Assembly (NCBI RefSeq): GCF_000519045.1
Contig: NZ_KI912532.1
Coordinates: forward strand, 2,356,001 to 2,420,000
Source of the DNA: Dechloromonas agitata is5
GTDB taxonomy: Bacteria > Pseudomonadota > Gammaproteobacteria > Burkholderiales > Rhodocyclaceae
DNA: 64,000 bases
Direction: 5' to 3'
Below, one piece after another: positions 48,193 through 60,827 of this stretch. Under the pieces are notes generated by a model. It was given only the letters and a program-made list of their open reading frames with translations. It was not told the origin of the DNA and made no database searches. The translations under genes and the position numbers were made by a program. The first letter of the stretch is position 1; each line of letters starts with the position of its first letter.

Positions 48193-49284
48193 TTATTGAA
48201 CAGCCTTGCCGTTGCGGGCAAAAACGGGTTTGGTGACCTTGGCCTTGAGCAGCTTGCCGCGGATATCGACCTGCACTTCGTCGCCGATGGCGACGCCGAG
48301 CGGCAGGCGGGCCAGCGCGATGGATTGCTGCAGCGTCGGCGAGAAGGAACCGGAGGTGATTTCGCCTTCGCCCTGGGCGGTGACGACCTTCTGGTGGCCG
48401 CGCAGCACGCCCTTGTCGAGCAGGATCAGGCCAAGGAACTGCTTTTGCTGGCCATTGGCGGCCAATGCGGCGCGGCCGACGAAATCGCGCTCGTCCTTCA
48501 TGGCCACGGTCCAGGCCAGACCGGCGTCGAGTGGCGACACGGTTTCGTCCATGTCCTGGCCGTAGAGGTTCATGCCGGCTTCGAGGCGCAGTGTGTCGCG
48601 AGCACCGAGGCCGCAGGGGGCGACGCCGGCATCCTTGAGCTTGTTCCACAGACTTTCAGCCTCGCCGGCCGGCAGCATGACTTCGTAGCCGTCTTCGCCG
48701 GTGTAACCGGTGCTGGCAATGAAATACTGATCGACTTCGGCGGCGAAGAAAGCCTTCAAACCTTCGGTCGCGGCCTTGGCCTGCGGCAGCACCGACCAGA
48801 CCTTGGCGCGGGCGTTCGGGCCTTGCACGGCGATGATGCCGAGGGCGTTGTCGCCGTCGCGGCGCTGGGTGATGGTGACGTCCATCTTCCATTCGGCGGC
48901 CTTGGCCTGCATCCAGGCCAGATCCTTCTCGGCGGTGCCGGCATTGACGACAATGCGGAAGCGGGTGTCAGTCAGGAAGTAGATGATCAGGTCGTCGATG
49001 ACGCCGCCAGTTTCGTTGAGCATGGCGGAGTAGAGCGCCTTGCCGGAGACGGTCAGCTTGGCGACATCGTTGGCGACGAGGCGGGAGAGGAAGGGGCGGC
49101 AATCGGCACCGACCAGATCGACTGGGCACATGTGCGACACGTCGAACATGCCGCAATAGTTACGCACGGCGTGGTGCTCCTCGATCTGGGAGCCGTAGTT
49201 GACCGGCATGTCCCAGCCACCGAAATCCACCATCCGGGCGTTGAGTGCGCGGTGCGCAGCATTTAAAACCGTTTTCTTCAGCAT
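48193..49284 (-). CDS. gcvT: Aminomethyltransferase, glycine cleavage T-protein
   Basis: The 363-residue product has the T-protein signatures [28 protein letters not shown] and, in the second half, [20 protein letters not shown]. It transfers the methylene group to tetrahydrofolate and releases ammonia. First gene after the glycine riboswitch; AAGGAT SD. Confidence 0.97.
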   Translation of the reverse strand: MLKKTVLNAAHRALNARMVDFGGWDMPVNYGSQIEEHHAVRNYCGMFDVSHMCPVDLVGADCRPFLSRLVANDVAKLTVSGKALYSAMLNETGGVIDDLIIYFLTDTRFRIVVNAGTAEKDLAWMQAKAAEWKMDVTITQRRDGDNALGIIAVQGPNARAKVWSVLPQAKAATEGLKAFFAAEVDQYFIASTGYTGEDGYEVMLPAGEAESLWNKLKDAGVAPCGLGARDTLRLEAGMNLYGQDMDETVSPLDAGLAWTVAMKDERDFVGRAALAANGQQKQFLGLILLDKGVLRGHQKVVTAQGEGEITSGSFSPTLQQSIALARLPLGVAIGDEVQVDIRGKLLKAKVTKPVFARNGKAVQ

Positions 49285-49328
49285 ATCAATCCTTTAGTGG
49301 CTTTTCTCAAAGCCGTTTCTGGAAACGG

Positions 49329-49369
49329 AAAAAGGGTGAAACGTAAAACTCGCGTCTTGCGTTTCACCC
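49329..49369 (-). terminator. Riboswitch-controlled intrinsic terminator before gcvT
   Basis: Leftward GGGTGAAACG (49369-49360) pairs perfectly with CGTTTCACCC (49343-49334) and is followed by TTTTT (49333-49329). It directly follows the second aptamer, so the 5' arm can compete with the aptamer's closing helix. Confidence 0.85.
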
Positions 49370-49536
49370 CTCTGTCCTCGATACCTGAGAGATTTGCCCC
49401 ATCGGTGGACGCTTGCCTGGCGGCTGTCGTCGCTCTCCAGAGTTTCAGCGATAAGCTGCTGATTCCGCGGTCCTTTTGCCTGAGCGTTTTCGGGTGGGTT
49501 TGCGCCTTCGGCGGCAGATCGAACTGCCCTCTCCCA
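49368..49536 (-). ncRNA. Tandem glycine riboswitch controlling gcvTHP
   Basis: Read leftward, aptamer one (about 49536-49465) contains GGGAGAGGGCAG, GCCGAAGGCGCAAAC and CGCTCAGGCAAAAGGACCGC; aptamer two (about 49444-49368) contains CTCTGGAGAGCG, CACCGATGGGGCAAA and TCTCTCAGGTATCGAGGACAG. A short linker joins them. This is the classical tandem gcvT-type glycine switch. The terminator that follows suggests glycine-dependent read-through (ON switch), as established for gcvT in Bacillus. Confidence 0.96.
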
Positions 49537-49549
49537 CGGAATGGAGGGC

Positions 49550-49578
49550 ACTATAGCGGGATGGCACGGTCGAATCAA
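49550..49578 (-). promoter_or_regulatory. sigma-70 promoter of the gcv operon
   Basis: Leftward TTGATT (49578-49573) and TATAGT (49555-49550) with a 17-bp spacer; the start falls just before the first glycine aptamer. Confidence 0.8.
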
Positions 49579-49619
49579 CATGCTGCGCCGCACAAGGAAA
49601 TCCGGGCGGTCTGGCCTTC

Positions 49620-50495
49620 GTGATAAACTCTTCGTTTGACTTCAAGCGCTTGCCTGTGACGCCTGCCAATTTCGACTTTCATTGCCACTCCATCGTTTCC
49701 GACGGTTTGCTGCCGCCGGCGGTAGTCGCCAGGCGGGCGGCTGCCAATGGCGTCGACCTGTGGGCGCTGACCGATCACGATGATATCGGCGGCCTGGAGG
49801 AGGGAAGGTCAACGGCCGAGGAGGCCGGCATGCGCTTCGTCAACGGCGTCGAGATCTCCATCGAGTGGCAGGGCATTCCGATTCACATCGTCGGCTTGGG
49901 TTTCGATGCCCAGGATCGGGCATTAGTCGAAGGTCTGCAGGCCTTGCGCCAAGGACGCGTCGAGCGTGCCCGGCGGATGGGGGAGGCGCTTGCCGCCATC
50001 GGCATCCCGGGTGTCTATGAGGGCGCCCTGTGCTTCGTGACCAACCCGAGCCTGATCTCGCGTGCCCACTTTGCCCGCTATCTGGTCTCAGTCGGCATCG
50101 CCCGCGATGTGCCGGGCGTCTTCCAGCATTACCTGACGCCAGGCAAACCCGGCTACGTCGATCACCAGTGGGTGACGCTGGAGGATTCGGTCAAATGGAT
50201 CAACGGTGCTGGTGGCGTGGCAGTCGTCGCGCACCCCGGACGCTACAAGATGTCCGGTGCCCAGATGCGCCGCTTCCTCGATGACTTCAGGGATCTCGGT
50301 GGTCGTGGTATCGAGGTAACCTGTGGCAGCCATTCGCCGGATCATGTGATGCATTTCGCCCGGCTGGCGAGGCATTACGAATTGCACGCCTCGCGTGGCT
50401 CCGATTTTCACGGCCCGGAGGAAAGCTACGTCGATCTCGGCAAGCTGCCGCAGCTACCCGAAGATCTTAAACCTGTCTGGCGTCTGGTACTTTGA
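49620..50495 (+). CDS. rnm: PHP-domain exonuclease, RNase AM (YciV)-like
   Basis: The 291-residue PHP protein has the metal motifs FDFHCHSIVSDG, WALTDHDDIGG, VVAHPGRYKMS and ASRGSDFH. It resembles the E. coli 5'-3' exonuclease RNase AM (YciV/TrpH), which trims rRNA 5' ends; some relatives are 3',5'-nucleotide bisphosphate phosphatases. The GTG start at 49620 is chosen by frame; a GTG at 49656 is also possible. In E. coli it is next to yciO, as here. Confidence 0.85.
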   Translation: MINSSFDFKRLPVTPANFDFHCHSIVSDGLLPPAVVARRAAANGVDLWALTDHDDIGGLEEGRSTAEEAGMRFVNGVEISIEWQGIPIHIVGLGFDAQDRALVEGLQALRQGRVERARRMGEALAAIGIPGVYEGALCFVTNPSLISRAHFARYLVSVGIARDVPGVFQHYLTPGKPGYVDHQWVTLEDSVKWINGAGGVAVVAHPGRYKMSGAQMRRFLDDFRDLGGRGIEVTCGSHSPDHVMHFARLARHYELHASRGSDFHGPEESYVDLGKLPQLPEDLKPVWRLVL

Positions 50496-50497
50496 GC

Positions 50498-51124
50498 ATG
50501 GCCCGTCTCGTCAATATCCATCCCGATTCGCCGCAGCAGCGCCTGCTCGTGCAGGCTGCCGAATTCATCCGCGACGGTGCGCTGGTCGCGCTGCCGACCG
50601 ACTCCTGCTATGCGCTGGGTTGCCATCTGGGTGACAAGGAGGCGCTCGACCGTATCCGGATGATTCGCCAGGTTGACGACCGTCATCACCTGACGCTGAT
50701 GGTGCGCGACCTGTCGGAAATTGCCACCTATGCCCGTGTCGACAACGCGCAGTACCGCCTGCTCAAGGCGGCGACGCCCGGCAGCTACACCTTCATCCTC
50801 GAAGGCAGCAAGGAATTGCCGCGCCGGGTCATGCACCCGAAACGCAAGACCATCGGCCTGCGTATCCCCGATCATCCTGTTGCGCTGGCCTTGCTGGAGG
50901 AGTTGGGCGAGCCCTTGCTGACCACGACCCTGCAGTTGCCGGGCGACGAAGCACCGCTCACCGAAGGCTGGGAAATCCAGGATCGGCTGGATGACCAGAT
51001 CGAGTTGATCCTCGATGCCGGCCATTGCGGTACCGAACCGACGACCGTCATCGATCTGACCGGCACGGCACCCGAACTGGTGCGCGCCGGACGCGGTCCG
51101 CTGGCCTTGTTCGGACTCGACTGA
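50498..51124 (+). CDS. yciO: YciO-type Sua5/YrdC-domain protein
   Basis: The 208-residue product has a YrdC domain with PTDSCYALGCHLGDKEAL and the KRKTIGLRIPDHPVALALL segment. It resembles YciO, a paralogue of the threonylcarbamoyl-AMP synthase TsaC/Sua5, and lacks the Sua5 C-terminal domain. Starts 2 bp after rnm; neighbour order matches E. coli. Confidence 0.87.
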   Translation: MARLVNIHPDSPQQRLLVQAAEFIRDGALVALPTDSCYALGCHLGDKEALDRIRMIRQVDDRHHLTLMVRDLSEIATYARVDNAQYRLLKAATPGSYTFILEGSKELPRRVMHPKRKTIGLRIPDHPVALALLEELGEPLLTTTLQLPGDEAPLTEGWEIQDRLDDQIELILDAGHCGTEPTTVIDLTGTAPELVRAGRGPLALFGLD

Positions 51125-51128
51125 CGAT

Positions 51129-51782
51129 ATGCTGGAAAGCCTGATCCAGACCCTGGCGATATCGGCCCTGCCGGTGATCTTCGCCATTACGCTGCACGAG
51201 GCGGCGCACGGCTACGCGGCGCGTCATTTCGGCGACCCGACCGCCTGGCAGATGGGGCGCATCAGTCTCAACCCGCTGCGTCATATCGACCCGATCGGCA
51301 CCATCGTCATCCCGATCGCCATCCTGCTCTTTTCCGGCGGTTCCTTCCTGTTCGGCTACGCCAAGCCGGTGCCGGTCGATTTCGGTCGCCTGCGCAATCC
51401 GAAACAGGACATGTTCTGGGTGGCTGCCGCCGGCCCTGCTGCCAACCTGTTCATGGCCCTCTGCTGGGCCTTCGTGCTCAAGCTCGCCTGGCTGATGCCG
51501 AGTAACGAATTCACCTTGCCGCTCTCCGAAATGGGCAAGGTCGGCATCGTCGTCAATTGCGTGCTGATGGTACTCAACCTGCTGCCGCTGCCGCCACTCG
51601 ACGGTGGGCGGATCGCCGTCAGCCTGCTGCCGCATGGCCTGGCCTGGAAATTCGCCCGCATTGAGCCGTGGGGCTTCCCGATTTTGCTGCTGCTCCTGTT
51701 CACCGGTATCCTCGGCGCCGTCATGAACCCGCTGGTCATGCTGTCGGCCGGGATTATCGAGTTTATTTTTGGTCTCTACTAA
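51129..51782 (+). CDS. Site-2 protease family (M50) membrane zinc metalloprotease
   Basis: The 217-residue polytopic protein has the zinc motif ITLHEAAHGYAARHFGDPTA (HExxH, about residue 24) and the third-ligand motif NLLPLPPLDGGRI. There is no PDZ domain, unlike RseP. It belongs to the minimal S2P group often next to trpS in Proteobacteria. The substrate is unknown. Confidence 0.92.
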   Translation: MLESLIQTLAISALPVIFAITLHEAAHGYAARHFGDPTAWQMGRISLNPLRHIDPIGTIVIPIAILLFSGGSFLFGYAKPVPVDFGRLRNPKQDMFWVAAAGPAANLFMALCWAFVLKLAWLMPSNEFTLPLSEMGKVGIVVNCVLMVLNLLPLPPLDGGRIAVSLLPHGLAWKFARIEPWGFPILLLLLFTGILGAVMNPLVMLSAGIIEFIFGLY

Positions 51783-51788
51783 TCGACT

Positions 51789-52991
51789 ATGTACGCTGAA
51801 CGTGTTCTCTCCGGCATGCGCCCGACCGGCGCCCTGCATCTCGGCCATTACCACGGGGTTCTCAAGAACTGGGTCAAGCTCCAGCATGAATATCCCTGCC
51901 TGTTCTTCGTTGCCGACTGGCATGCCCTGACGACGCAGTACGACAATCCGCAGGGTATCGAGAAGTCGTCGATGGACATGGTCATCGACTGGCTCGCTGC
52001 CGGTGTCGATCCGAACCAGGCGACGCTGTTCATCCAGTCCAAGGTGCCCGAGCACGCCGAACTGCACCTGCTGATGTCGATGATGACCCCGCTCGGCTGG
52101 CTGGAGCGCGTGCCGACCTACAAGGACCAGCAGGAAAAGCTGGCCGGCAAGGATCTGACGACTTACGGCTTCCTCGGCTACCCGCTGCTGATGAGCGCCG
52201 ACATCCTGATCTACCGCGCCGACAAGGTGCCGGTCGGCGAGGACCAGATCCCGCACGTCGAATTCACCCGCGAGCTGGCCCGCCGCTTCAACCACATGTA
52301 CGGCCGCGAGCCGGATTTCGAGGACAAGGCCCGCGAGGCCGTCAAGAAACTGGGCAGCAAGAAGGCCCGCCTGTACGAAGAACTGCGCGTCCGCTTCCAG
52401 CAGAACGGCGACAAGGAAGCCGTCGAGCAGGCCAAGGCCGTACTCAACGAAATCCAGCACCTGTCGGCGGTCGATCGCGAGCGCCTGTTCGGCTACCTGG
52501 AAGGCACCGGCAAGATGATCCTGGTCGAGCCGGGCTACCTGCTGACACCAGAATCGAAAATGCCGGGTCTCGACGGGCAGAAGATGTCCAAGTCGTACCA
52601 CAACACCATCACCATGCGCGAATCGGAAGAGTCGGTGGCCAAGAAGGTGAAGAGCATGCCGACCGACACCAATCGCGTGCGCCGCACCGATCCGGGCGAT
52701 CCGGCGCGTTGCCCGGTCTGGCAGTTGCACCAGGTCTATTCCGACGACAGCACCAAGGAATGGGTGCAGCAGGGCTGCAAGACGGCCGGTATCGGTTGCA
52801 TCGAGTGTAAGCAACCGGTTATCGACGGCATCCTGAAAGAACAGATCCCGATGCGCGAGCGGGCCCAGATGTATCTGGACGATCCGACACTGGTCAAGAA
52901 CATCATTGCCGACGGCTGCGAAAAGGCCCGCGAACTGGCGCGTGAAACGATGCGTGACGTGCGTGAAGCGATGGGGCTGGAATACCACTGA
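51789..52991 (+). CDS. trpS: Tryptophanyl-tRNA synthetase with Fe-S-type cysteine motif
   Basis: The 400-residue class I synthetase has the HIGH-like motif MRPTGALHLGHYHG and KMSKSY (about residue 262). It is longer than the common 330-residue form. In the anticodon-binding part four cysteines (308, 330, 337, 340) have spacing C-x21-C-x6-C-x2-C, close to the C-x22-C-x6-C-x2-C [4Fe-4S] site described for Thermotoga maritima TrpRS. It charges tRNA-Trp. The stop overlaps the next ATG. Confidence 0.96.
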   Translation: MYAERVLSGMRPTGALHLGHYHGVLKNWVKLQHEYPCLFFVADWHALTTQYDNPQGIEKSSMDMVIDWLAAGVDPNQATLFIQSKVPEHAELHLLMSMMTPLGWLERVPTYKDQQEKLAGKDLTTYGFLGYPLLMSADILIYRADKVPVGEDQIPHVEFTRELARRFNHMYGREPDFEDKAREAVKKLGSKKARLYEELRVRFQQNGDKEAVEQAKAVLNEIQHLSAVDRERLFGYLEGTGKMILVEPGYLLTPESKMPGLDGQKMSKSYHNTITMRESEESVAKKVKSMPTDTNRVRRTDPGDPARCPVWQLHQVYSDDSTKEWVQQGCKTAGIGCIECKQPVIDGILKEQIPMRERAQMYLDDPTLVKNIIADGCEKARELARETMRDVREAMGLEYH

Positions 52992-53281
52992 TGTTCGGCA
53001 TGGACTGGGAGACGCTGATCTGGATCGGCATCGGCTTTGGCGGGCAGGCGCTGTTCATGATGCGCTTTGTCGTCCAGTGGTGGTCGAGCGAAAAGGCCAA
53101 GCAGGTCGTCGTCCCGGTTGCCTTCTGGTACTTCAGCATTGCTGGCGGGCTGGTGCTCACCGTCTATGCCATCCATCGGGAAGACCCGGTCTTCATCTTT
53201 GGCCAGGCGTTGGGTCTCATCATCTACTTCCGCAACCTGCATCTGCATTACAAGGGCAAGGGCCGCGCCGCGGCCTCGTGA
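52991..53281 (+). CDS. Lipid-A-disaccharide synthase N-terminal-domain (LABN) membrane protein
   Basis: The 96-residue protein has three helices: LIWIGIGFGGQALFMMRFVV, VPVAFWYFSIAGGLVLTVYA and FIFGQALGLIIYFRNLHL. QWWSSEKAKQVVVPVAFWY is the signature of the LABN family (distinct from LpxB itself). Members occur with lipid A or sugar-lipid genes; the role is unknown. Sits between trpS and scpA. Confidence 0.85.
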   Translation: MFGMDWETLIWIGIGFGGQALFMMRFVVQWWSSEKAKQVVVPVAFWYFSIAGGLVLTVYAIHREDPVFIFGQALGLIIYFRNLHLHYKGKGRAAAS

Positions 53282-53282
53282 C

Positions 53283-54167
53283 ATGACGGCCGATCTCGAC
53301 GTGCTGGATGCGCCGGTCGCCCAAGCTGACCTGCTCGAACCAGTGGCCCGTATCTACGGCCAGCCGATGGAGCAGTTGCCGCTCGACCTGTATATCCCGC
53401 CCGATGCATTGGCGATCATGCTCGATGCCTTCGAGGGGCCGCTCGACCTGCTGCTCTACATGATCCGCCGCGCCAATATCGATATTCTCGATATCCCGAT
53501 GGCGCCGCTGACCCGGCAGTATCTCGATTACGTCGAAGCCATGCGGGCGCAAAATCTGGAACTGGCCGCCGACTATCTGGTCATGGCGGCGATGCTGATC
53601 GAGATCAAGTCGCGCATGCTCTTGCCGCGTCCCAAGCTGGCAGAGGGCGAAGAGGCGGAAGATCCACGGGCCGAACTGGTGCGCCGGCTGATGGAATACG
53701 AGCAGATGAAGCTCGCCGGCCAGAAGCTGAACGAAATGCCACAAGCCGAGCGCGAATTCTTCTGGGTCGAAACGCTGGTCGAAAAATCCTTGCTGGTGCG
53801 GCTGCCCGAAGTTTCAGTCGATGACCTCAAGGAAGCCTGGATGGCCGTCGTGCGCCAGGCCGGGCTGAAGAAGCACCACAAGATCGGCCGCGAGGAACTG
53901 TCAGTGCGCGAGCACATGGGCATCATCCTGCGCACCCTGCAGGAGAGGGGTGGCTTTGTGCAGTTCGAAACCCTGTTCGACATCGACATGGGGCCGCCGG
54001 GCTTGGTCGTGCATTTTTTGGCCATGCTCGAACTGGGGCGGGAAAAGATGATCCGTATCACGCAAACCGAAGCCTTTGCGCCGATCTACATCAATCTGAG
54101 TACGGGCGAACCGGAAGTGGTCTTGGAGGAGGGCGATGGAGCCGAGCCTGGTCAAGAAGGTGCTTGA
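53283..54167 (+). CDS. scpA: Segregation and condensation protein A
   Basis: The 294-residue kleisin has the N-terminal signature [20 protein letters not shown] and the C-terminal winged-helix region. It bridges SMC heads in the SMC-ScpAB condensin. The ATG follows the LABN stop by 1 bp. It overlaps scpB by 32 bp. Confidence 0.95.
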   Translation: MTADLDVLDAPVAQADLLEPVARIYGQPMEQLPLDLYIPPDALAIMLDAFEGPLDLLLYMIRRANIDILDIPMAPLTRQYLDYVEAMRAQNLELAADYLVMAAMLIEIKSRMLLPRPKLAEGEEAEDPRAELVRRLMEYEQMKLAGQKLNEMPQAEREFFWVETLVEKSLLVRLPEVSVDDLKEAWMAVVRQAGLKKHHKIGREELSVREHMGIILRTLQERGGFVQFETLFDIDMGPPGLVVHFLAMLELGREKMIRITQTEAFAPIYINLSTGEPEVVLEEGDGAEPGQEGA

Positions 54168-54672
54168 GGCAGCGTTGCTCGCGGCACGCGAGCCGATGAT
54201 GCCAAGCGACATGAAAAAGATGTTCGACGAGGAATTGTCGACCGATACCCTGCGCAAACTGCTCGACCAGTTGCGCGAGGAATGGGCCGACCGGCCGGTC
54301 GAGTTGATCCAGCTCGCTTCCGGCTGGCGCTTCCGGACCCGGGCTGAATACTTGCCTTACCTCGACCGTCTCAATCCCGAGCGCCCGCCGAAATATTCAC
54401 GGGCGGTGCTGGAAACCCTGGCCATCATCGCCTATCGTCAACCCGTGACGCGCGGCGATATCGAAGAAATCCGCGGCGTGGCAGTCAATACCAACGTGAT
54501 CAAGACCCTGGAGGAGCGTGGCTGGATCGACGTCGTCGGCCACCGCGAAACTCCGGGACGGCCGGCGCTGTTCGCAACGACCCGGCAATTTCTCGATGAT
54601 CTCGGCCTCCGCAGCGTCAGCGAACTACCACCGCTTGAACAAATCAGCCAGACACTGGAGCTGGAACAATGA
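54136..54672 (+). CDS. scpB: Segregation and condensation protein B
   Basis: The 178-residue product has two winged helices with the family segment [20 protein letters not shown] and [20 protein letters not shown]. It binds ScpA in the condensin complex. It starts inside scpA and overlaps rluB by 4 bp. Confidence 0.96.
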   Translation: MEPSLVKKVLEAALLAAREPMMPSDMKKMFDEELSTDTLRKLLDQLREEWADRPVELIQLASGWRFRTRAEYLPYLDRLNPERPPKYSRAVLETLAIIAYRQPVTRGDIEEIRGVAVNTNVIKTLEERGWIDVVGHRETPGRPALFATTRQFLDDLGLRSVSELPPLEQISQTLELEQ

Positions 54673-55664
54673 CCAATAAACGCACACCATTCCGTCAGTC
54701 GCCGAACAAGCCCGTGGGGGCGAGCGAACGGGGCGATCAGCCGAGCCGTGGACGTGGCCCGCGCCGGGAGTCCCCGGCCATCGATGCGCCTGCCGCCAAA
54801 CCCGCTCCCCGCCGCAAACCGGCGCCCAACACCGGCGGCCGCGCCAATCGTGGCCAGATCGCCCGCGACGGTCGCCCGCTCGCCGAAGCCAAGCCGGTTC
54901 GTCTGCAGAAGGTGCTGGCCGAAGCCGGCGTCGGCTCGCGCCGCGAAATGGAGGAGTGGATCGCTGCCGGCAAGGTCAGCGTCAATGGCGTCGTCGCCAC
55001 CATCGGACAATCCGTGGTGCCAACCGACAAGGTCAAGGTCGGCGGTCGCCTGATCAACATCCGTTTCACCGGCAGTTCGCGTCCGCCACGCGTGCTGATG
55101 TACCACAAGCCGGAAGGCGAGATCGTTTCGCGCGACGACCCGGATGGTCGTCCGTCGGTCTTCGCCGCCTTGCCGCGCATGCGCGGTGGACGCTGGATCA
55201 ACGTTGGCCGCCTCGATTTCAACACGTCGGGCCTGTTGCTGTTCACCACCTCGGGTGAATTGGCCAACAAGCTGATGCATCCGAGTTCTGAATTGGTTCG
55301 CGAATACGCCGTCCGTGTATTGGGCGAACTGACCATGGAGGCGCAGCAGCAATTGCTCAACGGCGTCGAACTGGAGGACGGCATGGCCAGCTTCGCCAGC
55401 CTGGTCGATGCCGGTGGCGAGGGGGCCAACAAGTGGTACCGCGTCACCCTGTTCGAAGGGCGGAACCGTGAGGTGCGGCGCATGTTCGAGGCGGTCGGCT
55501 GCACGGTCAGCCGCCTGATTCGGGTTCGCTACGGCCCCTTCGTCCTGCCGCCGCAATTGAAACGTGGCCGCTCGCACGAGTTGAGCGAGGACGAGGTGAA
55601 GGCCCTGCTGCGTGAGCTCGCCAGGAGCACGCCAGGCAACCAAAAGGGGGCGGAGACTACCTAA
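54669..55664 (+). CDS. rluB: 23S rRNA pseudouridine synthase RluB
   Basis: The 331-residue product has a basic, Pro/Arg-rich extension (about 1-75), an S4 domain ([20 protein letters not shown]) and the RsuA-type catalytic domain with the Asp in [18 protein letters not shown]. RluB makes pseudouridine 2605 of 23S rRNA. Adjacency to scpB is conserved. Confidence 0.94.
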   Translation: MTNKRTPFRQSPNKPVGASERGDQPSRGRGPRRESPAIDAPAAKPAPRRKPAPNTGGRANRGQIARDGRPLAEAKPVRLQKVLAEAGVGSRREMEEWIAAGKVSVNGVVATIGQSVVPTDKVKVGGRLINIRFTGSSRPPRVLMYHKPEGEIVSRDDPDGRPSVFAALPRMRGGRWINVGRLDFNTSGLLLFTTSGELANKLMHPSSELVREYAVRVLGELTMEAQQQLLNGVELEDGMASFASLVDAGGEGANKWYRVTLFEGRNREVRRMFEAVGCTVSRLIRVRYGPFVLPPQLKRGRSHELSEDEVKALLRELARSTPGNQKGAETT

Positions 55665-55669
55665 ACGGA

Positions 55670-55698
55670 TTGTCTGAGGGGAATAAATCCGTTATAAT
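55670..55698 (+). promoter_or_regulatory. sigma-70 promoter of the rimP-nusA-infB operon
   Basis: TTGTCT (55670-55675) and a perfect TATAAT (55693-55698) are 17 bp apart. The start near 55705 gives a leader of about 80 nt with two hairpins. Confidence 0.8.
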
Positions 55699-55752
55699 TC
55701 ACGGGTTTGTTCCTCCTGCTCTTTTGAGCAGGGCATCTTTGTATTCTCAAGG

Positions 55753-55773
55753 TGGGCGTTTCGCCCATTTTTT
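55753..55773 (+). terminator. Terminator-like hairpin in the rimP leader (attenuator candidate)
   Basis: TGGGCG (55753-55758), loop TTT, CGCCCA (55762-55767), then TTTTTT. A second hairpin (CTGCTC/GAGCAG, about 55717-55732) lies just upstream. The rimP ATG follows at 55784. Confidence 0.65.
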
Positions 55774-55783
55774 ATTTGTGGCC

Positions 55784-56224
55784 ATGGATTTAAATACGCT
55801 GCTGGAAACCACCGTTGTCGGTATGGGCTATGAACTCGTTGATGTCGAGTTGTCGCCGCGCGGTCGCACGATTCGCGTCTTCATCGATGCGCCGACCAAG
55901 GAAAGCGGCGTCGATGTCGAGGATTGCGCCAAGGTTTCGAATCAGCTGACGCGTCTGTTCGAGGTCGAGAATGTCGATTTCGATCGCCTCGAGATCTCCT
56001 CGCCGGGCATGGATCGCGTCGTTAAGAAGGAAGCCGACTTCACACGCTTCGCCGGCCAGGATATCCAGATCAAGCTGCGCATCCCGCAGAACGGCCGCCG
56101 CAACTTTCAGGGTGAACTGCTCGGCTGCCAGGATGGCAAGGTCGGCTTGCGCCTGGAAAAAGATGATGTGGAACTGGAATTTACCAATATCGAGAAGGCA
56201 CGTCTGGTGCCCCGATTCGACTGA
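55784..56224 (+). CDS. rimP: Ribosome maturation factor RimP
   Basis: The 146-residue product has the RimP N-terminal domain (GYELVDVELSPRGRTIRVFI) and the SPGMDRVVKKEADFTRFAG motif. It helps mature the 30S subunit. First gene of the operon; ATG at 55784, with a GTG at 55778 as an alternative. Confidence 0.95.
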   Translation: MDLNTLLETTVVGMGYELVDVELSPRGRTIRVFIDAPTKESGVDVEDCAKVSNQLTRLFEVENVDFDRLEISSPGMDRVVKKEADFTRFAGQDIQIKLRIPQNGRRNFQGELLGCQDGKVGLRLEKDDVELEFTNIEKARLVPRFD

Positions 56225-56245
56225 AGGACTAGGAGGTTTTAGCCC

Positions 56246-57718
56246 ATGAGCCGTGAAATGTTGCTGCTGGTCGATGCACTGGCCCGCGAAAAGAACGTCG
56301 CCAAGGAGATCGTCTTCGGTGCCCTTGAGCTGGCGCTCGCTTCCGCGACGAAAAAGCGTATCCACGACGAGGCCGAGGTGCGTGTCTCGATCGACCGCAA
56401 TACGGGTAACTACGACTCCTTCCGTCGTTGGCAGGTGGTTCCCGACGACGAGTATGTCAACGAGTACCTGCAGGTGCCGCTGTCGGATGCGCGAAAGGAC
56501 GACCCCGAGGTCGAGGCCGGTGATTACCTGGAAGAACCTCTGGAGCCGATCGATTTCGGCCGTATCGGCGCCCAGGCTGCCAAGCAGGTCATCCTGCAGA
56601 AGATTCGCGACGCCGAGCGCGAGCAGATACTGTCTGACTTCCTGAGCCGCGGCGAGCATGTCGTATCCGGTACGATCAAGCGCATGGAGCGTGGCAACGC
56701 CATCATCGAAGCCGGCAAGATCGAGGCCCTGCTGCCGCGCGAGCAGATGATCCCGAAGGAGAACCTGCGCATCGGGGATCGCGTCAAGGCCTACTTGCTG
56801 CGCATCGACCGCAATGCGCGCGGCCCGCAGATCATCCTGTCGCGCACTGCGCCGGAATTTGTCATCAAACTGTTCGAACTGGAAGTCCCCGAAATCTCCG
56901 ACGGGCTGATGGAACTGAAAGCCTGTGCCCGCGACCCCGGTCTGCGCGCCAAGATCGCCGTCAAGTCGAATGACCCGCGTGTCGACCCGATCGGTACCTG
57001 TGTCGGCCTGCGCGGTTCGCGTGTTACCGCCGTGCGCAACGAGATCGGCGGCGAGAACATCGATATCGTATTGTGGTCGGCTGATCCGGCGCAGTTCGTG
57101 ATCGGCGCCCTGTCGCCGGCCGAGGTCTCTTCCATCGTCGTAGATGAAGAAAAGCACGCGATGGACGTTGTTGTAGACGAGGATAACCTCGCCATCGCCA
57201 TCGGCCGCAGCGGCCAGAATGTCCGTCTGGCCTCCGAGCTGACCGGCTGGACCATCAACCTGATGACGCAGGACGAGTCGGCCAAGAAGTCCGAAGCCGA
57301 GCATGCCGTGACGCGCGTCACCTTCATGGAAAAGCTGGATATCGACGAAGAGCTCGCCGATCTGCTGATCGACGAAGGTTTCTCGACCCTGGAAGAGGTC
57401 GCCTACGTGCCGCTGGCCGAAATGCTGGAAATCGACGGGCTGGACGAGGAGATCGTCAACGAGCTGCGTAATCGCGCCCGTAACGTTCTGCTGACCGAGG
57501 CCATCGCCACCGAGGAGAAGCTGGAAAGCGTCTCGGAGGATCTGATCGGGCTCGAGGGCATGACCAAGGAACTGGCCGCCAAATTGGCCGAACACGACGT
57601 CAAGACCCGCGACGACCTCGCGGAACTGGCGGTGGATGAACTGACCGAAATGACCGGCATCGACGACGAGCGTGCCAAGGAACTCATTCTGAAGGCACGG
57701 GCTCACTGGTTCGAGTGA
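56246..57718 (+). CDS. nusA: Transcription termination/antitermination factor NusA
   Basis: The 490-residue product has the N-terminal RNA polymerase-binding domain, S1 ([20 protein letters not shown]), two KH domains (around [20 protein letters not shown]) and two C-terminal acidic repeats (each with an LTE/LDEEI-type helix pair). It modulates pausing, termination and rRNA antitermination. It lies 21 bp after rimP with an AGGAGG SD. Confidence 0.97.
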   Translation: MSREMLLLVDALAREKNVAKEIVFGALELALASATKKRIHDEAEVRVSIDRNTGNYDSFRRWQVVPDDEYVNEYLQVPLSDARKDDPEVEAGDYLEEPLEPIDFGRIGAQAAKQVILQKIRDAEREQILSDFLSRGEHVVSGTIKRMERGNAIIEAGKIEALLPREQMIPKENLRIGDRVKAYLLRIDRNARGPQIILSRTAPEFVIKLFELEVPEISDGLMELKACARDPGLRAKIAVKSNDPRVDPIGTCVGLRGSRVTAVRNEIGGENIDIVLWSADPAQFVIGALSPAEVSSIVVDEEKHAMDVVVDEDNLAIAIGRSGQNVRLASELTGWTINLMTQDESAKKSEAEHAVTRVTFMEKLDIDEELADLLIDEGFSTLEEVAYVPLAEMLEIDGLDEEIVNELRNRARNVLLTEAIATEEKLESVSEDLIGLEGMTKELAAKLAEHDVKTRDDLAELAVDELTEMTGIDDERAKELILKARAHWFE

Positions 57719-57735
57719 GCGGGAGGTAGCAAAGT

Positions 57736-60440
<2,705 letters not shown>

Positions 60441-60441
<1 letters not shown>

Positions 60442-60818
60442 TGAAGAAGCAGTCCCGAGGATTTCAACGCAGTGATCGGGTCGCGGAGCAAGTGCGCCGC
60501 GACCTGGCCGATCTGATTCGCACCGAATTGAAGGATCCGCGCGTCGGGATGATCAGCCTGACAGCAGTCGAACTGACGCCGGATTACGCGCATGCCAAGG
60601 TTTTCTTCACCACACTCAATTCCGACCATCTGGCGGATATCGAGCGCGGCCTGAAGCGGGCCTCCGGCTTTCTGCGCCGTGAACTGGGTCGCCGCATCCA
60701 TATTCACACGCTGCCCGAACTGCACTTCGTTTACGACAATTCGCTGGAGCGCGGCTCCAGCCTGTCGCAACTGATTGACCAGGCCAACGCGCTGTCCGAT
60801 CAGACCCCGGACGAATAA
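60441..60818 (+). CDS. rbfA: Ribosome-binding factor A
   Basis: The 125-residue KH-like protein has [40 protein letters not shown] and [18 protein letters not shown]. It aids maturation of the 16S 5' end. Its ATG shares one base with the infB stop. Confidence 0.96.
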
Positions 60819-60827
60819 GTTTCCGCC

